Made by a program: the position numbers and the translations under genes | Shown: positions 37,279-45,551 of the stretch, piece by piece | How the letters are laid out: each line of letters starts with the position of its first letter | Numbering within the stretch: position 1 is the first letter of the stretch | Origin: Chromatium weissei | GTDB taxonomy: Bacteria > Pseudomonadota > Gammaproteobacteria > Chromatiales > Chromatiaceae | Assembly: GCF_016583765.1 (NCBI RefSeq) | Contig: NZ_NRRR01000001.1 | Location: 62,001-126,000, forward strand | Length of the DNA stretch: 64,000 nucleotides | Direction of reading: 5' to 3' | Notes under the pieces: generated by a model | Seen by the model: the letters and a program-made list of their open reading frames with translations, nothing else | Told to the model about the DNA's origin: nothing | The model's database searches: none

Positions 37279-38151
37279 ATGTCTGATTTTCAGCAAGAAC
37301 GTAGTGATCAATTGATTCACTTTTGGCAGCGGCGTGCGCATCTCAATACAACAGAATGGAACGCTTTTTATCGTCTCATTTTTCAGGTGCTGCGCGGAAA
37401 ATATGCACAAATAATCAACACATTGCCAAATGAAAGCGATGATTATATTAACGATTTTATTTACGATAAGGTTTACATCACCGCCAATAACTCTAGTGAA
37501 ATTTATCATACGGGAGCTCTCGTTAGCTTTTACCGCAATTATCTTATTGACAAACAACGTGCGCTAAAAAATGTCTTTGATCCAATTTGTTTTAACGATG
37601 AAGAGGGTGATGAAAGCGATCCAGAACAGCAATATCAGAATCAAAAAACCTTTAATGATTTTATCGTTAATCACGACACAGAAAATGAAGAACAATTATT
37701 AAATCTACTTGAATTGGAACCAGAAACTGGTCGTGTGCGTTCTGAAGTGATACAGGAATTCCGTAAGTATTTCGCACTCGATTTGGATCAAATTACCACG
37801 GCAGCACAGGATTTTTTACAGGCTAAACATCAGTGGAAAAAACTCAATCAACATCTGTGGTGGATTCGTTTGTATTTAACCAAACATTTTTGTACGACTG
37901 GCGAGGATTATTGGTCTTTAAGTGAATTAAAAAGACTTTATCCAATGCCTGCGTATTATTCTCGAATTGTGAAATTTGGTATGCATGTGCCCAAAAAAAA
38001 CGATGCTGCAATGCGCAGCTTCCGTTCAAGTCATTGCGGTGAATGGCTGACGAGTTTAGGCATTCTTATTGATGCAGAACATCGTCTCGAAATTAGAATT
38101 GCTTTGAAAATTCTCTGTCTGGTCGCGTTAAATCAGCAAGCGGTGCGTTAA
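37279..38151 (+). CDS. Sigma-factor-like protein, first gene of CHAT protease cluster
   Basis: A 290-residue soluble protein that I recognise only in outline. Residues 20-100 resemble sigma region 2: an amphipathic helix (WNAFYRLIFQVLRGKY), DDYINDFIYDKVY, then GALVSFYRNYLIDKQRALKN, close to the F-x-R-N-x-x-I-D-x-x-R pattern at the end of ECF region 2. An acidic linker (105-150) follows, then helices with SLSELKRLYPMPAYYSRI near 215-230, a possible region-4-like helix-turn-helix. Codon use is AT-rich relative to the neighbours, a sign of transfer. TAGGAG precedes ATG 37279. The gene heads a same-strand cluster with the CHAT protease. The alternative is an unrelated helical DNA- or RNA-binding protein. 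Confidence 0.55.
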   Translation: MSDFQQERSDQLIHFWQRRAHLNTTEWNAFYRLIFQVLRGKYAQIINTLPNESDDYINDFIYDKVYITANNSSEIYHTGALVSFYRNYLIDKQRALKNVFDPICFNDEEGDESDPEQQYQNQKTFNDFIVNHDTENEEQLLNLLELEPETGRVRSEVIQEFRKYFALDLDQITTAAQDFLQAKHQWKKLNQHLWWIRLYLTKHFCTTGEDYWSLSELKRLYPMPAYYSRIVKFGMHVPKKNDAAMRSFRSSHCGEWLTSLGILIDAEHRLEIRIALKILCLVALNQQAVR

Positions 38152-38195
38152 TATCATCGCTTCAATTTTTATCCTTGTCCTGTCTGGAGAATGCG

Positions 38196-39272
38196 ATGCC
38201 TCAATTCTTTTCTCAGTTAATTGCTATTCAAACAAATCTTTTTCCAAAGCCGCTTGATGACGCATTCGATGTTGATACGACATTTGATGATGATGACGTA
38301 TCACCCATGCCGACATTTCTTGCAGAAGCAATTGCCACGCGTATTGCTGCTGCGGCGCAACATGTCAATTTAACGCCGCGCCCCGGTTTAATTGTTCGAA
38401 TGGATGCGCAAAAACCGGGAAATGCACAACCATTGGCGGTATTGCTCACCGAACCCGTCGCGTCAAAGTGCTGGCGCGGTTATCTGTGTGCCCATGAAAT
38501 CGATTACGCCAGCACCGCCGATCTTGTGTTGGATGTGTGTGACGCGCCCTGTGATCCGCTGGTCGCTATGGTGCAGTGTTGGAATCCCGCGCAATGTGAT
38601 CCGAGTAAGGCGCAAGCTGCATTGGGTGAACTTGCGCCGCAGCGGTTGGCGGCAGTACAGGACCTCGCAACGGAATATCGCACGGGCACATCGTTCGACA
38701 TCGCACCCAAAATCGGCAGTTTGGTGCAACGCGAAACGTCCAGCGGTCAACTCGTGTTGACGGGCACACCGCTCGGCGGCGACGGCGATTTACGTTTTCA
38801 ATATCAAGCACTTTATCGAGATGCCGCCGCAGCACGATTGCACACCGCGCCAGCAGCGACGGTCACGCCCGCTGCCTCGTGGATGGAACAAATTTGGAAT
38901 GGTTTGCGCACCGCCGCAGAGCAATGGCAACTGCCGTTGGAACCGGTGCTGCAACCGACACTCGGTGAAGCGCCAGCGCCACTGGCAACGCTGTGGCGAC
39001 TCGGCAACTGGTTGAATTTGCAAATTACGCCAGCGCCCACTGGCGATGCACTGCAACTGCACGCCGTCTGGCAAATGGTCACACCGGTCGTGTTGGAATT
39101 AACTGCGGCAGATGGTCAGGTGCGCCAGCGCCATCAACTCGATGCGCATCGCACCACAGCGAATATGTTCGTCGGTGCGGAGGAACGATTGACTCTGCGC
39201 ATCTATGCCGTCAGCGAGCAGTTGCTATTTGAAGCGCCATTTCCCGACGTGTTGCCCACGATTCACCATTGA
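38196..39272 (+). CDS. Unrecognised protein between sigma-like gene and CHAT protease
   Basis: A 358-residue soluble protein from ATG 38196, with GGAG upstream. I do not recognise it. The N-terminus has an acidic run (DDAFDVDTTFDDDD). A Cys-rich middle part (Cys in KCWRGYLCAH, DVCDAPCDP, QCWNPAQCDP) is followed by a Pro/Ala-rich half. The C-terminus (LELTAADGQVRQRHQLDAHRTT in blocks) looks like beta strands. There is no membrane segment or catalytic motif. It lies 44 bp after the sigma-like gene and 11 bp before the protease, so all three are probably one operon. By position it may be a regulator, a substrate of the protease or an adaptor; this is inference from layout only. Confidence 0.6.
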   Translation: MPQFFSQLIAIQTNLFPKPLDDAFDVDTTFDDDDVSPMPTFLAEAIATRIAAAAQHVNLTPRPGLIVRMDAQKPGNAQPLAVLLTEPVASKCWRGYLCAHEIDYASTADLVLDVCDAPCDPLVAMVQCWNPAQCDPSKAQAALGELAPQRLAAVQDLATEYRTGTSFDIAPKIGSLVQRETSSGQLVLTGTPLGGDGDLRFQYQALYRDAAAARLHTAPAATVTPAASWMEQIWNGLRTAAEQWQLPLEPVLQPTLGEAPAPLATLWRLGNWLNLQITPAPTGDALQLHAVWQMVTPVVLELTAADGQVRQRHQLDAHRTTANMFVGAEERLTLRIYAVSEQLLFEAPFPDVLPTIHH

Positions 39273-39283
39273 GGCATTCGTGC

Positions 39284-41575
39284 ATGATGGAATCAGCATC
39301 AGTATGGTTATGCCCAGAAGGTGACGCAGTGCGCTGGTGGAGCGCCGATCACACGCAACGATTGGCGAATGTGGTGGTGAAGAACGATGTCAGCACACAA
39401 CTGAATCTCAACGAAGCCGTGTTATTACGGAATTCACAGCGTCAGTGGTCACTGGAAGTCGCGCTGCATCCACCACTCGCCACTCTGCTGACCGCCGCGG
39501 TGAACCGTCACTCCGCACTGCACCTGCATTTACATCCAGCACTGCCGCTGCATTGGCAACAATTTCCCTTTGAATGGCTGCGTCTGGACGGCGCGGCCTT
39601 GCACTCACGGTTATCCGTCAATCGCCTGAGCACCTGTCAAAAATTGGGTGCATTGCCCATTGCGCCGCATCGTGATTGCGTCGTGCTCGATTTATTGCCA
39701 TCCACAGAACGCATGTCATCGCCAGCTCGCGCCATTCCACACCGAGCGGCGCAGATCATCAGCGGCGCTGGCGCGGTTCAGCATTTTCTCGCCAACGCCG
39801 ATCTCACTGATTTTGCAGCGTTATGCGTGATTGCACACGGCACTGAGCGTCACCACGCACCCGCATTGCGTTTACCCGATGGAACGCCGTGGAGCTTGCC
39901 GGTCACGCGAGGATTGCCGCCATTGGTCATGCTGCTCGCGTGTGGCGATGACACCGGAAATCTCATTATCGAAGCCCAACGCCTGCTCGCGGCTGGCGCA
40001 CAAACCGTGTTGGTGTCGCTGGGACAACCGACATTTGCGACTGCCACCGCGTTTCTGCGGGAATTTTTTCTGCACTGGCGCAACGGCGAACGGTTGAATG
40101 ATTTGCTTCGCCATTTGACCATCACCACCACTGGCGAGGTCGAAACACAACGGTTTTTGCTGTGCGGATGCGGCGTGTTACGCATTGCCAGCACCGCGCA
40201 ATTGAGCGAGCAAACCGACACAACGTTAATTGCCACCGTTCACAGTGAGAATGCCGCACTCGGTTTGGCAGCACTGACAGAACTGGTGCAACGACTGACG
40301 TGGCGGCGATTTACCGCCTCGGGTTCGCTCGACGAGGCCGCAAAACAGTTGCCGACAATGCTCGGCATTGCCCGTCACGATGACGCAGCGCGTCGCCGCT
40401 TATGTGCGCAGTTGGAACAAATTGAACCGACCTTATCGGCACTGAGTCGCGCATGGGTTGCGCCGCTGCTCGCACATTTAGCCGAAGTCTACGCACCGCA
40501 TTTGATTGAACGGCTCAAACAGGTGCGCAACGAGTTGGCGCATTTGGCACTGCCCAATTCCGCGCCGCTGCTGCATTACTGGTCAAAACTCTACTACCGT
40601 CACGGTCAATATACGCTTGCATTACAAGATGTTGCAGCAGGTTTAAGCGCAATGCCGCCGCAAGAACTGATGGATGTCACCGGACGTTATCAACCGCACA
40701 GCTTTGATTTACTTGGACATTTGTTGTCGCTGCTCGTTGATCTCAATTTACCGAAACCAGCATTGCAATTGAGCGATGCGTTGGACGACGCGTTGGCAGT
40801 CAACCATGCACCATTTGTGCATTATCAATGGCTTGACCGCCGCGCTCGCGTGGCATTACGTGCAGGTCAACCCGCGCAAGCGTTGGCACATTACCATCAA
40901 AAATACTATTTTGCTCAACAACTTAACTCCAACGGCGAACGAGAACTGGCAGGTTTGGTGTACACCGCAGCATGGCTGGGTGCGACCGGCGCAGCAATCA
41001 CGGTGGAGCAAGCGTATTGGGTAACGCTGGTGCAGAATTATTTGGCACAAATCAATACAACCGCACTCGGTAACGGCAATGAAAATGCGATGTATTTAAT
41101 TCGTGCCGCGGCAGCATGGGGTTGGTTACGGCACGACATTGAATTATTAAAAATGCTGCAACCCTTGATTCCGCTATTGACCGCGCAATTGCATCGCATC
41201 AATGGTGCTGATTCGGGACCTGCAGGATTAACCTTAGCCTTTCTATATCTTGCTGTCCGCGATGGCTTCATTGCATTGCCATCATTACCGACTTGGGATG
41301 AAATTCGCGTGGGATTAGAATGCGGACGTTATTTTCTTGAATTGGCTGCATTAAATGGTTTAATGGGAATGACCACAACACGGGATTTAGAACGCTTTCA
41401 ACGTCAACGTCAATTGCATTCCAGCACAACATTTCCAGACTGGTTTGAACAGGGTTTATTCACAAATTGGAATGCACTTTGCGATCAACGTGCAGAATTA
41501 GAACGTGCCGTTTTTAATCACCATCACGGCGTTAATTCGCAGCAACTGGTTGAAACAGGTTTATTGCCGCTGTAA
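39284..41575 (+). CDS. CHAT-domain (caspase-like) protease with helical C-terminal half
   Basis: Predicted cysteine protease of the caspase clan, 763 residues from ATG 39284 (GAGG nine bases upstream). The N-terminal FPFEWLRL resembles the P-W-E-L-L motif that precedes CHAT domains. The catalytic His is H185 in CVIAHGTERHH and the catalytic Cys is C220 in VMLLACGDDTGN, with the LLAAGAQTVLVSL strand that normally follows. Residues about 320-760 are helical and TPR-like, probably a sensor or partner-binding part. They include RNELAH at 415-420, a pattern like the HEPN motif. CHAT proteases act in bacterial cell-suicide and CRISPR-linked proteolysis (Csx29). No CRISPR genes are nearby. A small membrane protein gene follows. 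Confidence 0.8.
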   Translation: MMESASVWLCPEGDAVRWWSADHTQRLANVVVKNDVSTQLNLNEAVLLRNSQRQWSLEVALHPPLATLLTAAVNRHSALHLHLHPALPLHWQQFPFEWLRLDGAALHSRLSVNRLSTCQKLGALPIAPHRDCVVLDLLPSTERMSSPARAIPHRAAQIISGAGAVQHFLANADLTDFAALCVIAHGTERHHAPALRLPDGTPWSLPVTRGLPPLVMLLACGDDTGNLIIEAQRLLAAGAQTVLVSLGQPTFATATAFLREFFLHWRNGERLNDLLRHLTITTTGEVETQRFLLCGCGVLRIASTAQLSEQTDTTLIATVHSENAALGLAALTELVQRLTWRRFTASGSLDEAAKQLPTMLGIARHDDAARRRLCAQLEQIEPTLSALSRAWVAPLLAHLAEVYAPHLIERLKQVRNELAHLALPNSAPLLHYWSKLYYRHGQYTLALQDVAAGLSAMPPQELMDVTGRYQPHSFDLLGHLLSLLVDLNLPKPALQLSDALDDALAVNHAPFVHYQWLDRRARVALRAGQPAQALAHYHQKYYFAQQLNSNGERELAGLVYTAAWLGATGAAITVEQAYWVTLVQNYLAQINTTALGNGNENAMYLIRAAAAWGWLRHDIELLKMLQPLIPLLTAQLHRINGADSGPAGLTLAFLYLAVRDGFIALPSLPTWDEIRVGLECGRYFLELAALNGLMGMTTTRDLERFQRQRQLHSSTTFPDWFEQGLFTNWNALCDQRAELERAVFNHHHGVNSQQLVETGLLPL

Positions 41576-41606
41576 TACAACTTTGCGAAAATGCAAGTTT
41601 GCTGGC

Positions 41607-42065
41607 ATGAAGAAATCGCACATGAAAATACTAAAATGGATCGGCGAATTATTGTTATTTTTTGTGTTTTTAATCGTTGCCATGAGTCTATTGATGATGT
41701 GGGATGCGCATCAATTGAAACGCGAGTTGCAGCAGCTCACGACTTCAATTCAATCGCCTTTTACGATTCCGTTGCCTGCTGATCGAATCATTATTCTCAC
41801 TGCCAGCAAACGCGATGCGCATTTAACTTGCGCAACGATTCGCATTAAACAAGGTGTGGTGCGCTTCGCACAAATTGGCGGAATAAACCAATCGCTTATT
41901 TTTAATCAAGGCATTGATCTCAAGCCTGTGGCGGAAATGCTCGCGCCTTGCGATCAATGGCGAATTGCGCTGATGGCAAATTGGAGTTTTTTGAAAGGTG
42001 AAATGACGATTAACTATGCAGAAACAGCGGTGACTGGAATTGGAATGCCGCGTCTTTGGGATTGA
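41607..42065 (+). CDS. Small membrane-anchored protein after CHAT protease
   Basis: A 152-residue protein from ATG 41607 (a second possible start is five codons on). One hydrophobic segment lies at about 14-35 (LLLFFVFLIVAMSLLMMW), then a periplasmic or cytoplasmic domain of about 110 residues with two Cys (LTCATI and APCDQW) that could form a disulfide. I do not recognise the family. It starts 31 bp after the protease stop on the same strand and converges on gloB. Being in the operon is likely; function unknown. Confidence 0.6.
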   Translation: MKKSHMKILKWIGELLLFFVFLIVAMSLLMMWDAHQLKRELQQLTTSIQSPFTIPLPADRIIILTASKRDAHLTCATIRIKQGVVRFAQIGGINQSLIFNQGIDLKPVAEMLAPCDQWRIALMANWSFLKGEMTINYAETAVTGIGMPRLWD

Positions 42066-42094
42066 GTTGGCATGATAAACAAATTGGTTTTTAT

Positions 42095-42871
42095 TCAATC
42101 GTATTCACGATCTTTCCATTGTCGTAAAGCAGTAAATACTTCAATCGGTGTATTTAATCGCTGCCCGGCAGCGCGTTCTGCTGCCGTGATGACTTGCGGT
42201 TCATTCGTGCGTAAAAATGGATTGGTAGCTAATTCCAGCGCCAGCGATGACGGCACTGTCGGTGTATTCATTTCGCGCTGTGTTTGATCGCTAATCAATC
42301 GCGCTGCAATTGCCGCGCTATTCGGTTCAACCCATTGCGCAAAACCCAAATTATTTAATGTGTATTCATGGGCGCAATAACACTGCGTGTCTTTCGGTAA
42401 TGCCGCAAATTGCGCGAGCGACGTTGCCAATTGCGCAAAGGTGCCGTCAAAGACGCGGCCACAACCTGCCGCAAATAAGGTGTCTCCGCAAAACAGCCGC
42501 CCCGCGCCCACATACGCCACATGCGTTGACGTGTGACCGGGCACGGCGAGCACTTCAAAATTCGCATCCAAACCAAACAGTTGCAGGTGATCGCCGCCGT
42601 TGACGCGCTCGGTTACCTGCGGAATGCGCGAATCATTTGGCCCGTAAACGCGCACGGTCGGAAACGTCGTTTGCAGTGCGTCAACGCCGCCAATGTGATC
42701 GCGGTGATGATGCGTGAGCACAATCGCGGTCAAATTCAATCGCTCGGCAGCCAGTGCGGTGAACACTGGCTTGGCATCGCCCGGATCAATCACTGCTGCA
42801 TTGCCGCTGCCATCGGTCAGTAACCAAATGTAGTTGTCGGTAAAGGCGAGCAGCGGACGAACTTGCAGCAT
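42095..42871 (-). CDS. gloB: Hydroxyacylglutathione hydrolase (glyoxalase II)
   Basis: Metallo-beta-lactamase-fold enzyme of 258 residues that hydrolyses S-lactoylglutathione in methylglyoxal detoxification. The binuclear metal motif is THHHRDHIGG. Further metal ligands are in VPGHTSTH and FCGDTLFAAGCGR; the substrate-binding CAHEYTLNN and the C-terminal EREMNTPTVPSSLALE (in blocks) are typical of GloB. It is divergent from none and ends near the convergent small membrane gene, 29 bp apart. Confidence 0.96.
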   Translation of the reverse strand: MLQVRPLLAFTDNYIWLLTDGSGNAAVIDPGDAKPVFTALAAERLNLTAIVLTHHHRDHIGGVDALQTTFPTVRVYGPNDSRIPQVTERVNGGDHLQLFGLDANFEVLAVPGHTSTHVAYVGAGRLFCGDTLFAAGCGRVFDGTFAQLATSLAQFAALPKDTQCYCAHEYTLNNLGFAQWVEPNSAAIAARLISDQTQREMNTPTVPSSLALELATNPFLRTNEPQVITAAERAAGQRLNTPIEVFTALRQWKDREYD

Positions 42872-42906
42872 GATCTTGATTCCAAAGGCGATTACTTGAA
42901 TGGGCG

Positions 42907-44145
42907 TTATTGCGCCGGAGCTGGATTTGGTGCTGGCTCAGGAGCCGGAGTCGGCGCTGGCGCGGGAGCCGGTGTTGGAGCCGGAGCCGGAGTCGGCGCT
43001 GGTGGTGGAGCCGGAGTCGGATTTGGCACTGGCGCAGGAGCCGGAGCTGGTGTCGGCGCAGGAGTCGGCGCTGGCGCTGGTGTCGGAGTCGGTGCAGGAA
43101 CTGGCTCGGGAGTTGGTGTTGCTGCCGGAGTTGCTGGTGCAGGAGTCGAAGCCGCTGCTGCCACCGGAGCCGGTGCAGAAACTGGTGTTGGAGTCGGCGT
43201 TGGAACCGCTGCCGGTGTCGCAGCCGGAGCCGCTGCCGAAGCCGTCTCCGCTTTGGCAACCACCGCAGGTTTATTCGCCTGTGCTGCGGCGATTCGTCGC
43301 GCCCGAGCTTCCCGAGCTTCCCGCGCTGCCTTGGCTTTTTCTGCTGCGACGCGTCGTTGTTGATCCGCCCGCGCTTTTTGTTGTGCAGCGATTTGCGCAT
43401 TGGTTGCGCGTTGTTTTGCCGCGTAATTGCCGTAACTGGGCCCGTTGCCAACGATGGCGACCGGCGTGCCAATCGACACATGATTAAACAACACCGGTGC
43501 GAGCTGGCTGGGCATTCGAATACAACCATGTGACGCAGGCTGTCCCGGATTCGGAATCGGTCCCGCGTGAAGACCCACGCCGTCGCCCGTTAAGCGCATG
43601 AAAAATGGCATGTGCGCACCTTCAAAACGCGAACCTTCTGGAATGCGGTCGCGTCCCATTTTGGCATTGGTGCGCACCACCGAACCGCCTCTACCAACCA
43701 CCTTGCCATACAGATTGGAACGTTTGTTTTCCACCTTTTCCAACACATTGAATTGACCGGTTGGCGTTGGATAATTGGGCACGCCAGTCGCCACCATACT
43801 CCAGCCAATTTCGGTTTCGCCCGCATAAAACCGCGCTTTTTGTTTATCCGTATCCACCACGATGCGCGACACGCGCCGTCCATTGCTATTCCATTCAAAT
43901 AACGGACTGGGTTTCAGTTTGACTTCTTTGAGCGGTTCTTCTGGCGGTGGCGGTTTTTGCTCGCCGGTGATCGGCTCCGGTGTAGTCGGCGGCTGCTCCG
44001 CCACCATTGGCTCCACCGTTTGCAACTCAGGTTTGAGCATTTCCGAAAAACTATTACAGGCGCTCAAGCTCTGAATAAAAACCACACCACACATCAAGCG
44101 AAATGAGCGCGAATGAAAAAAAGCGGGAAGAGTGATCTCAGTCAT
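42907..44145 (-). CDS. Lipoprotein L,D-transpeptidase with Pro/Ala-rich C-terminal tail
   Basis: YkuD-family transpeptidase, 412 residues. The signal peptide has a lipobox SLSAC with C30, so it is probably an outer- or inner-membrane lipoprotein. Residues about 85-235 form the catalytic domain, with HAGPIPNPGQPASHGCIRMP holding the His and the nucleophilic Cys near 207. This family cross-links peptidoglycan or attaches proteins to it. After a Lys/Arg/Ala helix (about 240-295) the last 110 residues are almost pure Pro/Ala/Thr, a rigid extended tail. Such a tail could span the periplasm or bind peptidoglycan; this is inference. It is followed on the same strand by gloB after 35 bp. Confidence 0.88.
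   Translation of the reverse strand: MTEITLPAFFHSRSFRLMCGVVFIQSLSACNSFSEMLKPELQTVEPMVAEQPPTTPEPITGEQKPPPPEEPLKEVKLKPSPLFEWNSNGRRVSRIVVDTDKQKARFYAGETEIGWSMVATGVPNYPTPTGQFNVLEKVENKRSNLYGKVVGRGGSVVRTNAKMGRDRIPEGSRFEGAHMPFFMRLTGDGVGLHAGPIPNPGQPASHGCIRMPSQLAPVLFNHVSIGTPVAIVGNGPSYGNYAAKQRATNAQIAAQQKARADQQRRVAAEKAKAAREAREARARRIAAAQANKPAVVAKAETASAAAPAATPAAVPTPTPTPVSAPAPVAAAASTPAPATPAATPTPEPVPAPTPTPAPAPTPAPTPAPAPAPVPNPTPAPPPAPTPAPAPTPAPAPAPTPAPEPAPNPAPAQ
42910..43240 (-). repeat. Low-complexity Pro/Ala repeat coding region
   Basis: Degenerate GGAGCCGGAGTCGGCGCTGG-like units on the plus strand encode APTPAPAP-type repeats at the C-terminus of the L,D-transpeptidase. Such imperfect tandem units tend to vary in copy number between strains. 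Confidence 0.85.
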
Positions 44146-44282
44146 CGTTTGTTCTGCGCAACAGCGCGAATACCATTGTGATTTTTCAATCTAATAAGGA
44201 TAACGCGGGAATGCGTTGCTGACACTATCGTGTCAACATGATCAATGTTTTCAACAGCCAGCGAAAGAATGAGGAAACAGCG

Positions 44283-45551
44283 GTGAAATTGATTCATGCA
44301 GCAGACGTGCATCTTGATAGCCCCTTGCGCGGTCTTGAACGCTATGACGGTGCACCGCTGGAAGAATTGCGCGGCGCGACCAGACGCGCATTTGAAAATC
44401 TCATTGCGCTGGCGCTGAGTGAAGCGGTCGATGTCGTGCTGCTGGCGGGTGATCTTTACGACGGCGACTGGAAGGATTACCGCACCGGTCTGTTTTTCGC
44501 CACCCAAATGACGCGACTGCAAGAAGCCGGAATTCTCGTATTCATCATCGCCGGCAATCACGACGCGGCCAGTCAAATCACGCGCATTCTCCGACTGCCA
44601 TTAAATGTGCACGTCTTTTCCACGCAACAGCCGGAAACGCGCATTGTGGAAACGCTCGGGCTGGCAGTGCACGGTCAGGGTTTTGCCACTCGCGCCGTCA
44701 GTGACGATTTAACCCGCAATTACCCGCTGGCAATGTCGGGATTATTCAACATCGGTTTACTGCACACGTCGCTGGATGGTTGTCCCGGACACGAAACCTA
44801 CGCGCCGTGCAGTCTGAACGGACTCCGTTCGCGGGGTTACGACTACTGGGCGCTCGGTCATGTGCACCGCCGCGAAATTCTCACGCAGAACCCTTGGATC
44901 GTCTTTTCTGGCAATCTGCAGGGTCGTCACGTTCGAGAAACCGGCGCAAAAGGTGCGCTGCTGGTGCAAATCACCGACGGCAAAGTCGACAACGTGACCT
45001 TTCATCCGCTGGACGTGGTGCGCTGGGCGCAGTGTTCGATTGACCTCACAGACGCAACCACCTTTGAAGCGCTGTATCAACGGCTAGATTCAGGACTGCG
45101 CAGCGCACTGCATCACGCCGACGGTCGCCTGCTCGCCGTGCGCGTGCAATTCACCGGACGTTCCGTGCTGCATTCGCAATTGCAAACGCGCCAGCAACAA
45201 CTCATTAACAACGCTCGCGTGATCGCCAACGGCATTCATGCCAGCGATCTTTGGTTGGAACGCTTGGTGATTGACACCACCAGCACCGCACCGCTCACCG
45301 CCACGCCACGCAATGACGCACTCGGCGGACTGGTGCAAGCCATTCGTGATTTGGAACTTGATCAGGAGCGACTCACCGAGCTGGCGCGAGAAATGACCGA
45401 ACTCAGCGATTTTCTACCGACCGAATTGCGCAGCGGCGAAGACGCTTTTGATCCCATTCAACCGCAGGTGCTGCACGCCTGTTTGGAAGATGTCAAAGCA
45501 TTGTTATTTGAACGGTTATTGGCACAAGACTCCGATTGCGGAGCGGATTGA
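44283..45551 (+). CDS. YhaO-like metallophosphoesterase (SbcD/Mre11 family)
   Basis: DNA-repair nuclease-type subunit of 422 residues from GTG 44283 (GAGGAAACAGCG upstream). The phosphoesterase motifs are in order: AADVHLDSPL, LLAGDLYDGDW, IAGNHDAAS, GLLHTSLDG and ALGHVHRRE. The C-terminal part is a capping and partner-binding region. Together with the following YhaN-like ATPase it should form an SbcCD-like complex acting on DNA ends. In Bacillus and others yhaO-yhaN are adjacent as here; the stop overlaps the next start by one base (TGATG). Confidence 0.9.
   Translation: MKLIHAADVHLDSPLRGLERYDGAPLEELRGATRRAFENLIALALSEAVDVVLLAGDLYDGDWKDYRTGLFFATQMTRLQEAGILVFIIAGNHDAASQITRILRLPLNVHVFSTQQPETRIVETLGLAVHGQGFATRAVSDDLTRNYPLAMSGLFNIGLLHTSLDGCPGHETYAPCSLNGLRSRGYDYWALGHVHRREILTQNPWIVFSGNLQGRHVRETGAKGALLVQITDGKVDNVTFHPLDVVRWAQCSIDLTDATTFEALYQRLDSGLRSALHHADGRLLAVRVQFTGRSVLHSQLQTRQQQLINNARVIANGIHASDLWLERLVIDTTSTAPLTATPRNDALGGLVQAIRDLELDQERLTELAREMTELSDFLPTELRSGEDAFDPIQPQVLHACLEDVKALLFERLLAQDSDCGAD

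Noticed and set aside
39284-41575. Type III-E CRISPR (Craspase) locus
   Set aside because: No gRAMP, Cas1 or repeat array anywhere in the window; only the CHAT and sigma-like parts are similar in outline.
42863-43533. Several long Gly/Ala/Val-, Glu/Pro/Leu- or Arg/Ser/Cys-rich open frames on the plus strand
   Set aside because: They are the antisense of the Pro/Ala repeat tail of the L,D-transpeptidase; low-complexity GC-rich repeats keep all frames open.
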